Positions 5,988 to 7,426 of a DNA stretch of 7,426 bases are shown one piece after another. A program made the position numbers and the translations under genes. The stretch spans positions 1 to 7,426 of the forward strand of contig JBBSHY010000035.1 of assembly GCA_038232415.1 (NCBI GenBank), read 5' to 3'. The first letter of the stretch is position 1. Each line of letters starts with the position of its first letter. The notes under the pieces were generated by a model. That model worked only from the letters and a program-made list of their open reading frames with translations. It made no database searches and was not told the origin of the DNA. The DNA comes from JBBRXZ01 sp038232415. GTDB lineage: Bacteria; Patescibacteriota; Saccharimonadia; Saccharimonadales; UBA4665.

Positions 5988-6830
5988 ATGAGCGAGTACA
6001 TGTATAGTGGGCATCCCTTGCCTGAAGATGCCGTGGATATGGCATATGCAGCAGATGATGCTTTTGAGCAGCGTATCGGCGCTGCAGAATTATTGGCCGG
6101 AACAATGAGAAATGATGGAGGTGTAATAGATGAAGAGCGCCTTGGCCAATATTCCGAAGCTAATGATAGGTATTTGAATTTGTTGTCTGCTGCTGAAGTA
6201 CTTATGACTCCAATAGCGGCCTTTGAGATCGCCAGAACCGCCGAGGAAGCCGAGGAATCGCTGGCTAGCCCAGAAGTATGGGGTTATATGAGCGCTGAGC
6301 AGCGAACCTTTACGTTTGAGGCTCGCACCGCCCTGGCCACTAATTTCAAAGAGTACGGTGTCACCGAGGGCAGTTTACGGGTACTAATGACAGAGTTTGA
6401 CAACAAGAATAAGTTCACCCTGGTGCATACGGGTAGCGGCGTGGATATCGGCGACCGCAAAGAAGATTTTGACCGAGCCAGAAGTTACAACAGTGTCATG
6501 GAAAGCAAAAATGATGCACTATTTCAAGTTGAAGTCGGCGGAGCCACCTACGATGCCCGCAGAGGCATGACAGACGAGGTGTATGACGCCAAGGTAGAAG
6601 ATGCCCGCGCTCGTGGTGATACTTTGCCGGATAGCCAGCAATTATCCCAAGAAACCGGTGACCTTTGGACCTGGACGATGCTCACCGGTAACGGTTTAAC
6701 AGCAGGCGGCGGTGTGCAGATTCGGCGCGTGAGCGGCGGTCAGGTGCGTCGGTACGTGCGCGATCCCGTCTACGACTACCAGGCTCTCCGCGTCTGCCCC
6801 GCAGTGGAAATTCCTGATTTGACTTCGTAA
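5988..6830 (+). CDS. DGR variable target protein with C-terminal variable repeat
   Basis: A 280-residue protein whose C-terminus is diversified by the retroelement. The N-terminal half (about 1-130) is acidic and mostly helical and is not recognised. From about 195 to the end (VYDAKVEDARARGDTLP, then LWTWTMLTG at 226-234, then the VR and LRVCPAV at 267-273) it resembles the C-type-lectin-like display domain of other CPR DGR targets; this is from memory of the family. The VR covers residues 239-272, and 12 codons there differ from TR: G240, G242, R247, S249, G250, R254, Y256, R258, V261, Y262, Y264, A266. Arg and Tyr dominate, typical of a binding surface. Eight constant residues follow. No signal peptide or membrane segment is visible, so the ligand is probably intracellular or reached by unknown means. 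The start is 21 bases after the RT stop, with a strong promoter and no good Shine-Dalgarno; an in-frame ATG at 6000 is the alternative. Confidence 0.92.
   Translation: MSEYMYSGHPLPEDAVDMAYAADDAFEQRIGAAELLAGTMRNDGGVIDEERLGQYSEANDRYLNLLSAAEVLMTPIAAFEIARTAEEAEESLASPEVWGYMSAEQRTFTFEARTALATNFKEYGVTEGSLRVLMTEFDNKNKFTLVHTGSGVDIGDRKEDFDRARSYNSVMESKNDALFQVEVGGATYDARRGMTDEVYDAKVEDARARGDTLPDSQQLSQETGDLWTWTMLTGNGLTAGGGVQIRRVSGGQVRRYVRDPVYDYQALRVCPAVEIPDLTS
6702..6804 (+). repeat. DGR variable repeat (VR)
   Basis: A 103-bp segment aligning without gaps to TR 7171-7273 (offset 469). The 17 mismatches all lie at TR adenines: 9 A-to-G, 4 A-to-C, 4 A-to-T. The 74 non-adenine positions are identical. The last 20 bases (6785-6804) match TR exactly and are GC-rich, as expected for the initiation-of-mutagenic-homology end. 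The first non-adenine difference (TR C7274, VR T6805) marks the 3' boundary; upstream, similarity stops before GCAG at 6702. Confidence 0.97.
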
Positions 6831-6842
6831 CTTTGTATTTCT

Positions 6843-6871
6843 TTGCCGTTTTATCTTTTTGTTCGTAAAAT
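6843..6871 (+). promoter_or_regulatory. Putative promoter of the template-repeat RNA
   Basis: TTGCCG (6843-6848), a 17-base spacer, then TAAAAT (6866-6871), 13 bases after the target stop codon. The expected start near 6878 is just before the first strong hairpin of the non-coding stretch. Co-transcription with the target, from 5950-5978, is also possible because no terminator is seen after 6830. Confidence 0.45.
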
Positions 6872-6880
6872 AGTACTTGC

Positions 6881-6936
6881 GGGAGCGAGTTCAGCGATTT
6901 GCTGGCATCTTGAAGATGCGGCAACCAGCGGCTCCC
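6881..6936 (+). other. Closed stem-loop at the 5' end of the template RNA
   Basis: A 6-bp closing stem (GGGAGC 6881-6886 with GCTCCC 6931-6936) surrounds an inner hairpin of 11 pairs with one bulged G and one wobble pair (6899-6924, loop TGA). It is the strongest local structure in the window and begins about 3 bases after the predicted start of transcription. Confidence 0.6.
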
Positions 6937-7170
6937 TAGGTCATCATTGCCAAGATGTAGTGCTCCAGCACTTAACTCCAAGAATGTCTTGTAGTAAAGT
7001 GAGCTGGCTGCACCTGCGGCGATAGACATACACTTTAACACCACTGGAAACCTGACAGGCACGTGGCGTTTTGCTGCTTAAACGAAAGTGCTGCGGCCGA
7101 TCATTGTCGGCTGTTTGCCTGGTTGCTTGAGGGCAACCCGGATTAGCCAAGGATTGTCTGTCGGGGAAGG

Positions 7171-7273
7171 GCAGACGGCAATGTGCAGATTCGGAACGTG
7201 AACGACGGTCAGGTGAATCGGAACGTGAACGATCCCGACAACGACAACCAGAATCTCCGCGTCTGCCCCGCAG
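7171..7273 (+). repeat. DGR template repeat (TR)
   Basis: The invariant, non-expressed donor copy of VR. Read in the VR frame it contains nine AAY (Asn) codons, all changed in VR, and five GAY (Asp) codons, three of them changed. Adenine placement means no single or multiple adenine substitution can give a stop codon. It lies downstream of the target on the same strand, and the copy itself is not part of a believable ORF. Confidence 0.97.
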
Positions 7274-7275
7274 CG

Positions 7276-7301
7276 GTGCAAAGTATATCGAACTTCAGCA
7301 C
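7276..7301 (+). other. Hairpin immediately 3' of TR
   Basis: GTGC (7276-7279) pairs with GCAC (7298-7301), and inside it AAGT (7281-7284) pairs with ACTT (7292-7295) around a 7-base loop. It starts 3 bases after the TR end, so may mark or protect the template 3' boundary. An alternative pairing of CTTCAGC (7293-7299) with GCTGAGG (7348-7354) excludes it. Confidence 0.45.
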
Positions 7302-7323
7302 AAACCCCATCACTTTTTACCAG

Positions 7324-7344
7324 GCTGCCTCTCTGGCAGGCAGC
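7324..7344 (+). other. GC-rich 7-bp hairpin downstream of TR
   Basis: GCTGCCT (7324-7330) pairs perfectly with AGGCAGC (7338-7344) around a 7-base loop. No T-run follows, so it is not a standard terminator. It may be the 3' structural end of the template RNA. Confidence 0.5.
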
Positions 7345-7385
7345 TAGGCTGAGGTCATGGGATTTTACGTCTATTGTGTAGGGAG

Positions 7386-7412
7386 TTGGCACTCTTGACG
7401 TGAGAGTGCTAA
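7386..7412 (+). promoter_or_regulatory. CIRCE operator (HrcA binding site)
   Basis: TTGGCACTC, a 9-base spacer, then GAGTGCTAA. It differs from the CIRCE consensus (TTAGCACTC-N9-GAGTGCTAA) by one base in the left arm. CIRCE binds the HrcA repressor upstream of heat-shock genes such as groES/groEL or hrcA-dnaK. The controlled gene is expected to begin just past the window's right edge. Confidence 0.93.
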
Positions 7413-7422
7413 GTGCTATTAT
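7395..7422 (+). promoter_or_regulatory. Heat-shock promoter overlapping CIRCE
   Basis: TTGACG (7395-7400) lies in the CIRCE spacer, followed by a 16-base gap and TATTAT (7417-7422). HrcA on the operator would cover the -35 box and upstream spacer, so repression by occlusion is expected. The direction is rightward, toward a gene outside the window. Confidence 0.7.
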
Positions 7423-7426
7423 GGTA

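Larger units (their letters stand above)
6878..7345 (+). ncRNA. Structured DGR template RNA containing the TR
   Basis: The 340 bases between target and TR hold no credible gene but many inverted repeats. GGGAGC (6881-6886) pairs with GCTCCC (6931-6936), enclosing TTGCT-bulge-GCATCT (6899-6910) paired with AGATGC plus GGCAA (6914-6924). AGTGCT/AGCACT lies at 6959-6972, enclosed by CAAGA (6951-6955)/TCTTG (6987-6991). GCCGA/TCGGC lies at 7096-7111, GGTTGC/GCAACC at 7121-7138, and GTCTG (7156-7160)/CAGAC (7172-7176) at the 5' edge of TR. Hairpins also follow TR. In the known Bordetella-phage DGR, RNA flanking TR binds RT and Avd and primes cDNA synthesis; a similar role is inferred. The 5' end is set by a putative promoter and the 3' end is uncertain. 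Confidence 0.55.

Noticed and set aside
6805..6840. The hairpin or cruciform downstream of VR described in some DGRs
   Set aside because: Only a 9-base GGAA-A-TTCC palindrome (6806-6814) is present, too short and without a loop to count as that element.
6702..7273. TR/VR pair as an ordinary gene duplication or a CRISPR-like repeat
   Set aside because: Divergence is confined to adenines of one copy, which ordinary duplication and drift would not give, and only two copies exist, separated by 366 bp.
7324..7344. Intrinsic terminator after TR
   Set aside because: The hairpin is good, but no T-run follows it. The only T-run (7314-7318) lies before it and is 12 bases after the preceding hairpin, so neither fits the standard model.
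6682..7392. ORFs across the non-coding and TR region (6682-7062 -, 6843-7025 +, 6944-7150 -, 7078-7392 -)
   Set aside because: They overlap VR, TR and stem-loops, have low-complexity or Arg/Cys-rich composition, and no promoter or ribosome-binding site supports them. The region is better explained as template RNA.
1..7426. tRNA, rRNA, insertion sequences and CRISPR arrays
   Set aside because: I saw no cloverleaf, rRNA motifs, transposase, terminal inverted repeats or regularly spaced repeats.

Overview
The window looks like part of a chromosome from a candidate-phyla-radiation (Patescibacteria) bacterium. Saccharibacteria is my best guess at class level. This rests on remembered family resemblance of the Avd-like protein, the reverse transcriptase and the variable protein to CPR retroelement proteins, not on a search. 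Complete genes end in TAG or TAA, and I see no reason to assume a recoded stop codon.

Layout: (1) Bases 1-92 hold the last 29 codons of an unidentified + strand gene. It converges on a full-length M1 zinc aminopeptidase (89-2695, -), and the two stop codons share the tetramer CTAG. (2) An unrecognised 169-residue protein (2724-3233, -) lies just upstream of the aminopeptidase. (3) A divergent promoter region (about 3266-3329) also drives nusA (3410-4600, +). A compact intrinsic terminator sits between the nusA promoter and its start codon, which suggests attenuation. (4) From 4671 to about 7345 lies a complete diversity-generating retroelement (DGR): an Avd-like four-helix-bundle gene (-), a reverse transcriptase gene (+), a 280-residue variable target protein (+) with a C-terminal variable repeat (VR, 6702-6804), a structured non-coding stretch, and the template repeat (TR, 7171-7273). 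(5) The window ends in a CIRCE (HrcA) operator fused to a sigma-70 promoter, so a heat-shock gene probably starts just beyond it.

The DGR is the main discovery. TR and VR align without gaps over 103 bp. They differ at 17 positions, and every one is an adenine in TR (17 of 29 adenines changed, 0 of 74 other bases). This is the signature of adenine-specific mutagenic retrohoming, and the lack of other drift suggests recent activity. Yet the reverse transcriptase is split by a frameshift exactly at a (TCAG)4 tandem repeat. Five copies, or two, would restore one 323- or 319-residue enzyme. The hypermutation machine may therefore be switched on and off by repeat slippage, or it may have been inactivated very recently.

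The cassette is also arranged unusually. avd and RT are head-to-head with start regions overlapping by 20 bp, so each putative promoter lies inside the other gene. The target has its own near-consensus promoter in the last codons of the RT gene. The TR lies downstream of the target behind its own putative promoter and several hairpins. Several genes have a candidate -10 box only 7-9 bases before the ATG and a weak or missing ribosome-binding site, which hints at leaderless mRNAs.
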